A stretch of DNA of 64,000 bases from Tupaia tana (GCA_026018925.1 JAKSZU010000025.1:21307391-21371390); one strand, 5' to 3'. Shown: positions 12,262-23,167, counted from the stretch's first letter. Notes: a model not told the origin generated them from the letters alone. Made by a program: numbers and translations.

Positions 12262-12556
12262 GGGACCAGTAGTTAGCATAATGGCTCTGTCACTGGACTC
12301 CCACGTAGTCGACCGCAGTTCGCATCCCGGACCCGATGGCTTAAACTCACGCCGGGCGCGTGTGCATGCATGCCCAAGATCCCGAGAGGAGAATGGAGGA
12401 GAAGGGATTGCGGCGTGGCCATCCCCCCTGGGAGGTGATTTCTCATTTTCTATCTCTCTGTCTCTCTCTGTCTGTCTGGCAAGAGCACGTGCCCTATAGC
12501 AAAAAAAAAAAAAAAAAAAAAAAAAAACTATCCAAAAAAAAGAAAACAAAAAAGAA
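12262..12556 (+). mobile_element. SINE-A copy with long A-rich tail and TSD
   Basis: Complete copy with high consensus match. TSD AAAAAGACAAAAG flanks it (12,250-12,262 and about 12,555-12,568). The A-rich tail is long and interrupted. Confidence 0.93.
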
Positions 12557-12844
12557 AAAAGACAAAAGAAAACCATAAATCTGGACAAAAATAATAGCAG
12601 GTAATTTATAAAATAGTCATATAAATGTCCAGAGGTTGTTGCCATAATCTAATTTATAAGAATTGAAGCAGTGATAAGTTTCAAGAATAGTAGGTGTAAG
12701 AAGAAACCAACAATTCTTTATGCTGCTGCAGTAAATGAATAATGATATAATTGTGAATTTATTGAGTAAGAAATGGCAGTTTACATCAAATAAACTGTTT
12801 TACAAAAGATTCTTTGTCTCACTTATCCTACATTTAGAAATTTT
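12557..12844. other. Unique spacer between two SINE-A copies
   Basis: No recognised feature. Confidence 0.45.
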
Positions 12845-13113
12845 CTTTTTTTTTTTTTTTTCTGGAGAGGTATTTTTTTTGCTATAGGGTATGTGTGGTT
12901 GCCAGAAAGACAGAGACAGACAGACAGAAACAAGAAATCACCCCCAGGGGGGATGGCCACACCGCAATCCCTTCTCCTCAATTCTCCTCTCAGGATCTTG
13001 GGCATGCATGCACATGCGCCCGGTGTGAGTTTAAGTCACTGGGTCCAGGACTCGAACCGCGGTCAGCTACATGGGAGTCCAGCGACATAGCTATTATGCT
13101 AACTGCTGGTCCC
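12845..13113 (-). mobile_element. SINE-A copy
   Basis: Complete minus-strand copy from a T-run to the GGTCCC complement. It faces the copy at 12,262 across about 290 bp, making a long inverted SINE pair. Short flanking similarity (GAAATTTT/GGAATTTT) may be the TSD. Confidence 0.92.
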
Positions 13114-14521
13114 GGAATTTTGTCTTTTATGGTAATCATAAATATACTAACATAATGACAACAGAGTTAAGATAGGAAAATAATTAGAATTAACTAACAC
13201 TGTGATTATAGAAATTGGTAAAATAAAATACAGTCATAGACAAGATAAACTGTTCAACACAAGTGAGAAATGCAAAGGACATTAGAACATGAAAAGGTAC
13301 CCTTAATTTATTCTAATTTTATGATCAAAATATTTAAAAATTACTTCAAATTATTACAAATAATAAACACAAGGGAGATCTGCTCTTCTCTGGGTATGAA
13401 CATCCATCTTTCATTATTTTTTCTTTGCATGCTTCTGTATGATATTTACTTCAGCATGCACTCACTTGTTCACTTAGATGCAATGTTTACACCTATTTCT
13501 TTATATCTAGCCTAAATGTATGAAATGAAATGAAAGACTTGCTCTGTATAATAGATTTTCAGTTTTCACATTTCTTGGAAGTAATTCTATAATCTGTAAA
13601 AGAAAATGGAGGCTCCTAGGATAGTTACTCTAAGTTCTTTGTATCTCTTTTTTCCAATTATCGCATCATTAAAGATATTGAACTTCCGATCTGCATTTTT
13701 ATGTCGTATGAATTAGAGTGCATGTGACATTTGCCTTTCCCTGTTTCTAGAAGGTGAAAGCAACATGTAATTCTGTATTTCATGACTTGTGTCTTATATT
13801 GCCAAGTTACTTGGAAAAGAACAAATCACTACGAATTCATTTTCATCTTTGCATGGGATTATTTTTAAAATGTTGCAAGAATTGGTTGCATGCAGCATTC
13901 TCTTTTTCTGTCCAGATGGAACTATAAAATAAAATTAGATGTATTTTTCAAGGGTCAGTTCAGGGTTTTTCCAGGGAAAGCCTCTGAAAATTGGTTCTTT
14001 GCTTATCTTGAATTAGCTATAAAAGAGATAAGATAGTTGTAGCTAGCAAATAAATTCAAGAAACAGGACTTGAACAGCTAAGACTAATCTTATAAAAAAA
14101 AAAAAAAAGAATGAAAAGAGAAGAAAACAGAAAATATCTTCCAGAACAAAAAAATAACTACTTTAGATATAAGCTATAAATAAAATTTTTCCTATCCCAG
14201 GTGTTCTCAAAGAAAGTCACGGTAACTCACTTAGAAATTAAAAATGTAATGCTTAAAATATCAAAATAAAGAAACAAAGTAGAAAAAGAATAAATAGGTT
14301 ATCATTAGTACTGAAAAAAAAAGAAAATTCTCAAACTTCACAAAATGATATTTGGAAAATATGATATGCATGCTAGTTATTATTATTTCATGTATTCTGA
14401 GCATTATCTTGTTTATGTGAACATTTTCTATTCTTTCTTATTAGCATGCAAATTTCATGAGGCAGTGAACTTGACAATCTCCTGGTGATTAGAAAATGTA
14501 TATTGAATAACAAAATTTACA

Positions 14522-14552
<31 letters not shown>

Positions 14553-15004
14553 ATATGTGTTCAAAATTATTTATTCTCAGTGCAAATTAAGTCTCATTAT
14601 CAATTGAGTTTGTTTTATGATTTTGTAAAAACATCTAACCTCCTAACCATCCTAACCTTCAAATTCTTACAAAAGATTTTTTCCTGTTTTTATAAATGGT
14701 TCACAGAAATAAGTGGTCAAGTCAGTGTTTTGAAACTTGGAAAGCATGCCTTCAAAGCACTTATTCAAATCACTACGAACATACTAATTAATTAAAACCA
14801 TTACAACATAATCAATATCACACAAACCTTGCTCAATTCCATTCTTTATTTCGAGGTAGAGATTCTCAAATTTGTTTTGCAATGTTCAGTTTATTCCAAA
14901 GAAACATGTATGCTATAATAAATGCAGGTCAACTCAGCTCAGGTAGCATCCCAGCAGAGCTGACAAACTATTGTCATTGTTTCTTGAATTGGAAAAGGTT
15001 AAGA
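13114..15004. other. AT-rich unique stretch
   Basis: 1.9 kb with no recognised transposon or exon. It contains one tetranucleotide microsatellite, listed separately. Confidence 0.45.
14521..14556. repeat. (TATC)n microsatellite
   Basis: About eight TATC units followed by a short TA run. Confidence 0.97.
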
Positions 15005-15268
15005 GGCTGTCCCCAAAGCCTGGTGGTTAAGGAAGCCAGATCACACATGGCCGACCCTCCTTTAAGTCCTGGACTTAAAAATATACCAGGTGCATGTGTG
15101 CGTGTGCCTCAAATCTCAACACAAAGGAGAAATGGAGAAGGGATTGCACTTGAGTATGCCCCACTGGGCTGTGCTTTCTCCCTTTTCCTCTCTCCTCCTC
15201 CTTTCTCTCTCTCTTACTCTGAAAAGTTCACAAGCCTTCTGGCTATTAACAAAGAAGAGAAGAAGTTA
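15005..15268 (+). mobile_element. SINE-D copy
   Basis: CCTGGTGGTTAAGG tRNA-like head, GTGCATGTGTGCGTGTGCC, GGGATTGCACTTG, then CTGTGCTTTCTCCC and a pyrimidine-rich end. Box B is degraded. Confidence 0.6.
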
Positions 15269-15483
15269 TGAAGCTTCGGTAAATGTCATTCTATTTCCTT
15301 TATTAATACATAAAATAAGGTACTTCTGGCATGAGTGTTTTCTGAGATTCCAAGAATCACCCTGTAGATCACTTTTTAAGTAGTTATTCCCCAGAATCTT
15401 TTCCTTGCAAACTGAAGCTCTACCTTCTGAAGTAGGTTGTGATATTGTAAGCCAGTCCAAAGTGTTGGCCTGACTTCTGAATG

Positions 15484-15588
15484 TGAAAAAAAAAAAAAAA
15501 AAAAGATAAAAGAAAATGAGTTTGAGAAATATCAAGACCAGGCAAAAAAAACAAACAACAACAACAACAAAAAAAAAAAAACAAACAA
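15484..15588. repeat. A-rich / (CAA)n low-complexity DNA
   Basis: A 20-nt A-run at about 15,484-15,503 and CAA/A-rich sequence at 15,545-15,588. The latter directly precedes the LTR target site. Confidence 0.9.
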
Positions 15589-15594
15589 GAAATC

Positions 15595-15600
15595 AGAGGG
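15595..15600. repeat. TSD of the solo LTR (left)
   Basis: AGAGGG, repeated exactly at 16,034-16,039. Confidence 0.9.
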
Positions 15601-16033
15601 TGTGGGGAGCCAAGAAAGAGACTTGAGGAATGCGCAGGACGAGACCGCTAGATGGAGACCAAGGTTATTGTCTGGACCTAACCTTGGGTGTCTGAACTGT
15701 TATGTGCAGAATGTTCCAAGTATTGCTACAACAACCTGATAAACTCAGCAAGGACTTTTGAGTCCCACGTTAAGGAGACCTTAAGTTTCTATTTGCCCAC
15801 CGAACAAACCGATTCCCAGAAACCACATGACCAACCGTCCCTTCCGTTGCCTAGACACCTATCTGCGCAAGCAGACACACCTATTCCTGAGCACATATAA
15901 GGTCGTCATATTTCTTCAATAAACGAGGCTTGATCAGCACCCTGTCTTGTCTCCACTCTGTGTGTCTGCGTGTGTGTCCCTTTTCTCACTCCCTCCCCCA
16001 GGTTACTATTCTACTGTCCTGCGGGTCGGGACA
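15601..16033 (+). mobile_element. Solo LTR, 433 bp, class II ERV-like, with 6-bp TSD
   Basis: The element begins TGTGGGGAGCC and ends GGGTCGGGACA, the TG...CA termini of a retroviral LTR, and is bounded on both sides by AGAGGG (15,595-15,600 and 16,034-16,039). Inside are a CATATAA TATA-like box (15,894-15,900) and an AATAAA signal (15,918-15,923) about 18 nt later, then a GT/CT-rich segment, giving U3, R and U5 in the expected order. No internal retroviral sequence follows, so it is a solo LTR formed by recombination between two LTRs. The 6-bp TSD and short R suggest a class II (ERVK-like) origin; class assignment is inference. It carries no coding sequence. Confidence 0.9.
15894..15923 (+). 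promoter_or_regulatory. LTR TATA-like box and poly(A) signal
   Basis: CATATAA at 15,894-15,900 and AATAAA at 15,918-15,923 mark the U3/R core of the solo LTR. Both are intact, so residual promoter or polyadenylation activity is possible. Confidence 0.7.
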
Positions 16034-16039
16034 AGAGGG
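16034..16039. repeat. TSD of the solo LTR (right)
   Basis: AGAGGG, identical to the left copy. Confidence 0.9.
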
Positions 16040-16214
16040 TCTGAAAGCTGGTTTTCATGGGCCTAAGCAATTCTATAGTAGGATTCAATGGAAGGAAAAA
16101 AAATATGGCATAGTACTAAAAATGCCTACTAAGTACAAAGTGGTTATGTTATTAAAACTATTTTCCTTAAAGCAAGAATTATAGAAGAAAATGTAACAAG
16201 AAGAAGAAAAACTA

Positions 16215-16385
16215 CTGCAACGATGATTTATAGAGATCATGCTCATTTTAGCCTCACAACCTGAGAAGTAGATTACTAATCCTCTTGAAGAAGAAATGGA
16301 GAAGCATGGAATGTAAATAGTACATCCAGTAGCTATGGAAGACAGAGCTAGCTTATGATTTCATATAACCTGAGTCCAAAATTAA
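16215..16385 (+). mobile_element. MIR fragment
   Basis: CCTCACAACCTGAGAAGTAG followed by an AAGAAGAAATGGAGAAG-like segment and a later TCCAGTAGCTATGG-like block follow the MIR core order. Strongly diverged. Confidence 0.6.
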
Positions 16386-16540
16386 GTATTTAGTGAATAT
16401 GAAATGATATGCTAACACTGAATCAATAGTTGAGTGCATATTTATGAGTCTATTGATCTTCTTAGAGTTCAAAAGGAAAGGTTTAAGTTATTGTAATTAA
16501 TTCCATACACTGAACTTGACCTTGTATGACTCTATAGGTG

Positions 16541-16784
16541 TTTTTTTGGTTTTTGAGAGGTTTTTGCTATAGGGCAAATGCGCTCACCAGAAAGAGAGAC
16601 AGAAAGCGAGAAATCACCCCAGGGGGGTTGTCCACGCCACAATCCCTTCTCCTCCATTCTCCTCTTGGGATCTTGGGCACGCACGCACCTGCGCCCGGTG
16701 TGAGTTTAAGCCACAGAATCCAGGACTCGAACCGCGGCTACATGGGAGTTCAACGACATAGCCATTACACTAACTGCTGGTCCC
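16541..16784 (-). mobile_element. SINE-A copy with clear TSD
   Basis: Complete except for a small deletion in the tRNA head. The flanks repeat TCTATAGGTGTTTTT exactly (16,531 onward and 16,785-16,799). Confidence 0.94.
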
Positions 16785-17199
16785 TCTATAGGTGTTTTTA
16801 AAATAAAAACAAGCAGAAAGAGCTATGCTTTCAATAAGCGCAAACCCACTTACCAGGCAACACATGATAAGCGTCAACTGCTCCTAATGCTTTTGACAAA
16901 TTGCAGACAAACAAACAGATGCTTCGAAACAGATATATGACAGATGATAAATGATAAATATCTAAGATCAAATCATACGCAAACACATACCTGCTGATGA
17001 ACCAGTCCTGAGTAAGAGGGCCAAAGACTTACCAGAAACAGACCAGTCTTCTGTCACTGTGTCATTCTGTCCATTCAACAAGGGACACTGACTTGTGAGG
17101 TCTCTTTCCTTTCATGGAGATTTTCTAGGCTCCTTGGAATAATATACCTAAAACACAACAGGTTTTGTTAATTTGACTAGGTTTATTTACTGCACTAAA

Positions 17200-17375
17200 C
17201 ATCATCATTACTTTTTCTGTAGTTAAATATTTTGTTAATGCCTCTTTTCACCACTATGACTAAGTCCGTGGCAATAGATAGTTCTGTCATTTTATTGCTT
17301 TCTTTTCAAGTCTTTCAAAAATCTTCACACCTAGTATAGGTGACCAACAAATATTTCTTGAATGAAAGAAATGCA
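17200..17375 (+). mobile_element. L2-like 3' end fragment
   Basis: Ends with CACACCTAGTATAGGTGACC then CAACAAATATTTCTTGAATG, the L2 3' terminus pattern. Confidence 0.6.
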
Positions 17376-17459
17376 TAAATCTAGTAGTAAAATAAATATT
17401 TGTTGCATAAAAGGCTAGTCAAAGAGAAAAGTGTTCTGCAAATCAAAAGAAATTCCAAA

Positions 17460-17806
17460 ATTTATCCAAAATTTTAGAGCAGGAAAGCAGGAGAAAAAAT
17501 AGAGTGGCATGACTTGTGTGGGACACAGGAATAGTTTATTACCTGTTGATAACATGTACAGTGTTACTGAGAAGTATTTCATGCTAGGTAAATTCTCTTA
17601 CAAGCCGAACATGTATAGTAATTGAATGTTCAAAAAATGAGAATTAATAATAATAATAATCTGAAAAAATGAAAAGCTATTTGATGATGATAACATGGAT
17701 AATAATGTCCTTATCTTGACTGATATGTATGGTAACCACGCTGGAAAAAGATCTGTCATACACTGCAAAGATATATGTGATTAAGTAATATTAAAAAGTA
17801 TCTATA
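17460..17806 (+). mobile_element. L1 3'UTR fragment, same family as 0.6-1.3 and 49.7-50.1 kb
   Basis: Shares TATTACCTGTTGATAACATG, GAGAAGTATTTCATG, the AAT-repeat spacer, TTGACTGATATGTATGGTA, CTGGAAAAAG and ATATGTGATTAAGTAAT with the 49.7 kb copy in the same order. It is 5'-truncated, with an A-rich terminus. Confidence 0.7.
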
Positions 17807-18232
17807 GTCATATTCTCTTCTCATGCTTAACGTACATTGCTGTGGTTTTATTTGCTGTGCTATTCAGTATGTTACGTCTTGCATAGAATGGTTGCTGTGT
17901 TTTAGGTTCAGCATGGTCATATGGATATGTTATGGTTATATTTATAATAAGCATTTCAGCACATGAATGCATTAAATAGCTAAGGTAATCATTTTGGCGT
18001 TATGCATAGCTGAGGAGCAATGCAAAATTCTTGGTATAACAGTGTAAGGTGAAATGACATGATGGATAGGGCTCTTTGAGAAACCGTAATATAAATGAAT
18101 ATGTGTAAGAATGAATGAACGATCAATCATTACCTATTAATGGAAGACAGTGAGTGGAGAGTAACTAAATGCACTGCATAGAAAGTCAGAGGAAAATGTG
18201 AAGAGAGCCCTGTAAATGAAATAGCAGCAATA
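17807..18232. other. Unique sequence
   Basis: No recognised feature. Confidence 0.45.
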
Positions 18233-18397
18233 GGGCACAAGCAGGTGGCGTGGTGGTTAAAGTGCTAGACACTCCCACATGACTGACCACGGTTCAAGTC
18301 CCGGACCTGGTGACTTACTTTCTCACTTTCCTTCTATTTCTCTCCCTTTCTCTCACTCTGGGTCTTTCTCTGGTCAACTTAAAGTAAAGGAATGAAT
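18233..18397 (+). mobile_element. SINE-B copy with TSD
   Basis: GGCACAAGCAGGTGGCGTGG head, GGTTCAAGTCCCGGACC box B region, TTACTTTCTCACTTTCC and CTCTGGTCAACTTAAAGTAA end. The exact 14-bp duplication AAATAGCAGCAATA flanks it (18,219-18,232 and 18,398-18,411). Confidence 0.94.
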
Positions 18398-18509
18398 AAA
18401 TAGCAGCAATAAAATTAAAGCATGCATAGATTTTTATTTAGAAATAGAAAACAATTAAAGCCACATAAAATAAGTGTTGGAACCTATGGATGTATTCCTC
18501 AGGAATTGA

Positions 18510-18575
18510 GTAAATTAATTTGCCAAAGGCTTAGTCTTCTCATCTGTAAAATGAGGCTTTTGATGAATTCTATAC
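18510..18575 (-). mobile_element. MIR fragment (minus)
   Basis: TTAGTCTTCTCATCTGTAAA followed by ATGAGG is the reverse orientation of the MIR segment that reads as CATTTTACAGATGAGG. Short and diverged. Confidence 0.5.
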
Positions 18576-18979
18576 ATATCACATGAGCTTTTTGGAGGAA
18601 GAGGATACCAAAAATATGCAATGTATTTGCCCTGAATCTTGGCAGATTTCTTCAAAGAATCATTTGAATTTACAATGTTCAGTTTGTCTTCTATCAAAAC
18701 CATTATAATTAGATCTTACCCATCAATATTGGAAAAGATCCTAGTGATTTCCAAATTGCTAAAGTCAATTATTTTATTTGATATCTTGCTTGAGAAACAT
18801 TTCGTAGCTTCTTGTTCCAAAAACTGTTTCTCACTGTGCTATTCGGAGCCTCTTCATTCTGTTGTTCATTTTTACCTTTCTTCTTTCATTGACTGTTTGT
18901 TCTCACACTCTTCTCATCTTCTGTAACCCTTTTTTTCTCCTTTTAATGTTGAATAGGTTGAAGGACCTGATCGTTTTTA
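18576..18979. other. Unique AT-rich sequence
   Basis: No recognised feature. Confidence 0.4.
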
Positions 18980-19177
18980 AAAGAATTATTTATTTAATTT
19001 GTATTTATTATTGTTGTTGTTATTATTTTTTTTAATTTGCTATGGGGCATGTGTGTTCACCAGAGAAAGACAGAGGAGGGAAAAAGTGAGAAAGCAAGCT
19101 GTCAGGTCGTGGACTTGAACCATGATCAGTCATATAGGTATCCAGGCTCTTAACCACCATTCTATCTGCTGGGTCCT
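18980..19177 (-). mobile_element. SINE-B copy
   Basis: The complement gives a tRNA head with box B, GACAGCTTGCTTTCTCAC, and an AT-rich tail (TTATTTA repeats on the plus strand). Diverged. Confidence 0.78.
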
Positions 19178-19254
19178 AGGGATCTGAAAGACAGAGGAGA
19201 CAGGAAGAGAGAAAGTGAGGAGAGAAATCATCCACTTCTCACTTGACCTCTTGC

Positions 19255-20231
19255 AACAATGTCTTGCCTAAAAATGTATTGTGTCCTGAATTAATATAGC
19301 CACTCTAGCTTTCCAATGGATTGTATTTACATAATATATCTTTTTCCTCATTTTTACTTTGAACCTCTTTATTTCTTTGAGTCCAAAGTGGGTCTCCTGT
19401 AGGCAGAATATAGTTGAACATATTTTTGTAAATTCAGTCTATGACTTTTTTCTTGCTTTCAAGATTTTTGCTTTGTTTCTGGCCTGTGGCATTTTTATAA
19501 TGATGTGTCTTGTTGTAGATCTCCTTGCATGTGTGCTCTTTGGAATCTGTTAAGCTTTTTTACAGGTATAGATTAATATTTTTAATCACATTTGTGACTT
19601 TTAAGCTATTATTTCTTCAAATATTTTTTATCTCTTCAGAAAACAAAAACAGTATTCATGCCCTACTCTCAATCAAAGATATTGGAGCCCCAAATCTTCA
19701 GAAACTATGAATGGAAAAGACAAGAAAACAGATTTTCTTATAGAGCCCACAGTCCTGCTGGTAACTTGAATTTAGTTCCAAAAGTCAGCTTTCAGACTTT
19801 TAACCTCCAGAATTGTAAAATTGTAAATTTGGGCAGTTTAAAGCCACTAAATCTGTGGTTATTTGTCACAGTTTCAATAGGAAATCAATACAGTCCATTT
19901 ATCGCTCTCCTCTCTGTCTGGTATTCCTGTTATTTATATAGGTATGTATACTGCTGTCTCACATTTCTCCGTGATTCTGTTCATTTTTCTTTATCTTTGT
20001 TCTATCAGTTCTTTGCATCACATGTTCCCTATGTATATATCTTCATATTAATTCTTCCTTTGACAGTGACATTTATTGTTGAAATCTTTGGTGAGCTTTT
20101 CCATTTCAATCATTGTATTTTTAACTCAAAAATTTCCACTTGGTTCTTCATTATAATTTCTACTTCTTTATTAATACTCTGTATCTGCTAAAATATTGTC
20201 ACTCTATTTTATTTTTCTTCTTTTTTCTTTA
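19255..20231 (-). mobile_element. Old L1 ORF2-region fragment, antisense, interrupted
   Basis: The plus strand reads the complement of L1 ORF2. Landmarks are GTGGGTCTCCTGTAGGCAG (19,389 region), TATTTCTTCAAATATTTTTT (about 19,609) and CATTTCAATCATTGTATTTT with CACTTGGTTCTTCATTATAA (20,100-20,160). An MLT1-like piece lies between the two halves (about 19,690-19,896). Heavily mutated and non-functional. Confidence 0.65.
19690..19896 (+). mobile_element. MLT1-like LTR 3' fragment inside the L1
   Basis: AACCTCCAGAATTGTAAAAT then AAGCCACTAAATCTGTGG and AATAGGAAATCAATACAG match the 3' end pattern of mammalian MaLR/MLT1 LTRs. L1 sequence resumes immediately after it. Confidence 0.6.
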
Positions 20232-20412
20232 GAGAGTTTTGTTTTGTTTTGTTTTGTTTTGTTTTGCTGTAGTGCGTGTGCGCGAACACCAGGGAGACAG
20301 AGAGAGAGAGAGAAAGAAAGCAAGCATTCACCTCCCAAGGGGGATGGTAATGCTGCAATCCCTTCTCCCCCATTCTCCTCTAGAGACTTTGGGTGTGTGA
20401 GTATGCCCTTAA
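20232..20412 (-). mobile_element. SINE-A copy, head truncated
   Basis: 3' two-thirds only: (GTTTT)n tail, GCTGTAGTGCG, CAAGGGGGATGG, CTGCAATCCCTTCTCCCCC. It stops inside the middle segment, so the pol III promoter is missing. Confidence 0.8.
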
Positions 20413-20564
20413 AATTATTTCTGGAAAATTTGAATGGTCTTGTTTAATTATTTTTTAACATTTATTGTTTTTCAAGAAGGTTCTCAGACTATTATCACAC
20501 ACACAAATCCTCAATATATTATTTTTAGTTCCACAGAAAGTTTGATTTGCCTAAATGTCTATCA

Positions 20565-20965
20565 GTCTTGAGGCAGTATGATAACTATGATATGAATGTC
20601 CCCCAGAATTCATGTGTTTTGAGGTGACTTCTTAAGATTTGGTTGTGAAAAGATTAAGAGGGAGAAAACTTAATTCAACCATGATGTTGAAGGGTGGGGC
20701 CTTTGGAAAGAGATTAGGATTAAGGTCATTAGGACTGGGCCCCATGACTGACTCCTGGTGGGTTTAGAAGGAGAAGAAATGACACTAGAAACAGAAACAT
20801 ATGAACACAGATGCATGGTCCCTTCCTCTATCATGCGAAATTTGTCCAGAAGACCCTCACCAGATTTGACTCCTGAATCGTTGACACCCCTATTGTGAAC
20901 TGAATAAGCCTCTGTTTTCTGTAAATCACTGACACTCATGTATTTTCTGTGATTAGCAACAAAAT
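20565..20965 (+). mobile_element. MLT1-like LTR
   Basis: ATATGAATGTCCCCCAGAAT, GGGTGGGGCCTTTGG with GATTAAGG and CATTAGG nearby, CCAGAAGACCCTCACCAG and a terminal GATTAGCAAC-like segment run in the order of an MLT1-type LTR. No internal sequence recognised. Confidence 0.6.
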
Positions 20966-21124
20966 GAACTAGCAATGAAATGAACTGGTATCCAAATACT
21001 CCATTATCTGGTCAGTAAATAAAATACTAAATGACTTTGACTTTCTGTTCTTGATAGGTATATAATAATATCTTTGAAAATAAATAGTTTCCTTTTGCTT
21101 TGTTGTACCTCAAGAAATAAATTG

Positions 21125-21295
21125 GGGGACCAGCAGGTAGGATGGTGGATAAGGGTGTTGGACTCCCACTTGGCCGGCCTTGGTTTGAGTCCCGGACCTG
21201 ACAGTTTACTTTCTCACTAGTCTCTCTCTCTCTCGTTCTGTCCCTTTCTGGTCAAATTAAAATAAATCAAATAAAGTTAAACAAAATTACCTTTT
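21125..21295 (+). mobile_element. SINE-B copy
   Basis: GGGGGACCAGCAGGTAGG head, GAGTCCCGGACCTGACAG, TTTACTTTCTCAC, CT repeat, and TTTCTGGTCAAATTAAAATA end. Confidence 0.88.
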
Positions 21296-21335
21296 AAAAA
21301 AAGAAAGAAATTGCTTTGTTTAAAAAAATATCATT

Positions 21336-21608
21336 GGGACCAGTGGTTAGCGTAATGGCTATGTCGCTGGACTCCCATGTAGTTGACCACGGTTCGAGTC
21401 CCAGACCCGGTGGCTTGAACTCACGCCGGGCGCATGTGCGTGCGTGCCCAAGATCCCAAGAGGAGAATGGAGGAGAAGGGATTGCGGAGTGGCCATCCCC
21501 CCTGGGAGGTGATTTCTCGCTTTCTGTCTCTCTGTCTCTCTCTGTCTTTCTGGCGAGCACACGTGTCCTATAGCAAAAACCTCTCAAAATAAATAAATAA
21601 ATAAATAA
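21336..21608 (+). mobile_element. SINE-A copy with AAAT-type tail
   Basis: Complete copy ending CCTCTCAAAATAAATAAATA, not pure poly(A). The same tail type occurs at 57,152 and 57,694. Confidence 0.92.
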
Positions 21609-22169
21609 CATTAGTTATCTCCTTTGAATTTAATAATGTATTGATATTTACTGCATTTTCATATTTGAAAGGAATTAGAGATAAAAATCTGATATCTAGG
21701 AAGAACTCTTTATGAAAGAAGCTATTTAATAATTATTTTCAAAGTGTTTGTTAAAGTACTAAAGTACACAAAAGGCAAAAGTCAACTTGAAAAACATAGT
21801 AATTCAATTATTCTTATTGTCATCAAATATGTTGACCTCTAGTTATTACTGAATCTCCAAATACATCTTCCAATGCCTTATTATTTCAGTTCTTTTAAGA
21901 ATAAGCAGTGTTGTACTGATAAATTATAATTAGATAAAAGAATGGAAATTATGATGATAAAATAATTGTTTCCCTGAAAGGAAAAAAGAAGTCTTTTACA
22001 TTATGTCCCTGCACAATCAATTAGTATATCAATTAGGATAACTTTTAATTTTTTAAAATCTCATTATTTTATTTTCTAATGTCTTTTAAATTTCTGTGGT
22101 AGAACATCCTGGTAAATAACAAAATTGGAATGCATTATAATTTTTTTTTGAGGAATATGAGCTGAAACT
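21609..22169. other. Unique AT-rich sequence
   Basis: No recognised feature. Confidence 0.45.
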
Positions 22170-22405
22170 ATTTTTAAGAGATTTTTGCTATAGCCTCTAT
22201 AGAGTGCACTCACTGGAGAATCAAAGAGAAAAGGCAAGAAATCAACCCCTATTGGGGATGGCCACAGCACAATCTCTTCTCCTATATTTTTCTCTTGGGA
22301 TTTTTGGGCACACATGCACATGCACACAGAGTGATTTTCAAGGTCAAGGACTCAAACCATGTGGGAGTCCAGTTCCTTAGCCACTAAGCACCAATTGCTG
22401 GCCCC
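22170..22405 (-). mobile_element. SINE-C copy
   Basis: Complement of CAATTGCTGGCCCC (head end) through GAGATTTTTGCTATAG (tail). Part of the tRNA head around box B is deleted. Confidence 0.75.
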
Positions 22406-22499
22406 AAAATGAAATATTTTTATAACAAAAATATCCAAAGGGTGTTCAGGTTGAAACATTAAAATTAAGAAAAATCAATCAAGCATTATTTATATTCTT

Positions 22500-22756
22500 T
22501 TTTTTTTTTGAGAGGTTTTTGCTATACGGCGCTTATGCTCGCCAGACAGAGACAGAGAGACAGAGAGACAGAAAGCGAGAAATCACCCCCTGGGGGGATG
22601 GCCATGCCGCAGTCCCTTCTCCGTTATCCTCTCGAGATCTTGGGCATGCACGCACACGCACCCAGCATGAGTTTTAAGCCACCGGGTCCAGGACGCGAAC
22701 CACGGTTGACTACATGGGAGTCCAGCAACATAGCCATTACGCTAACTGCTGATCCC
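22500..22756 (-). mobile_element. SINE-A copy with 18-bp TSD
   Basis: Nearly complete and consensus-like. The flanking duplication AGCATTATTTATATTCTT is exact (22,482-22,499 and 22,757-22,774), so insertion was fairly recent. Confidence 0.96.
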
Positions 22757-22888
22757 AGCATTATTTATATTCTTAATTTAAAAGAGCTAGAAGTCAATAA
22801 GGATTTCTTGTATTGACTCTAATAAGGATGGCTCTTCCTTTTCATAGTTAAACTATTGAGAATCATTGTAGTTTTTAAAGTACTTATG

Positions 22889-23140
22889 CTGGCCAGCCAG
22901 TGTGTGGTGGTTAAGGCACTGGAGTCTCACATGGCCAACCACAGTTCATGTCCTGGACCTGGCAGCTTGAATATCACATCAGTGCATATGTACATATGCC
23001 CAAAATCTCAAGAGGAGAATGGAGGACAAGGAATTAGAGCATGGCCATCCCTCTTGGGCGATGATTTCTCACCTTCTCTCTCTCTGTCTCATATTAGCAA
23101 ATCCACATACACTACGGCAAAAACCTAAAGAAAAAATAAA
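22889..23140 (+). mobile_element. SINE-C copy
   Basis: GCCAGCCAGTGTGTGGTGG head, GTTCATGTCCTGGACC, TGCCCAAAATCTCAAGAGG middle, GATGATTTCTCACC and GGCAAAAACC end. Confidence 0.82.
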
Positions 23141-23167
23141 ATAATTATGCCAGGTGGGGGAATAAAA

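Noticed and set aside
14521-14556. CRISPR-like direct repeats in tetranucleotide arrays
   Set aside because: No spacers; simple microsatellites in a mammalian genome.
19658-20191. 177-codon frame with hydrophobic stretches resembling membrane segments
   Set aside because: It crosses an MLT1-like LTR fragment and antisense L1; the T-rich antisense strand gives hydrophobic codons by composition.
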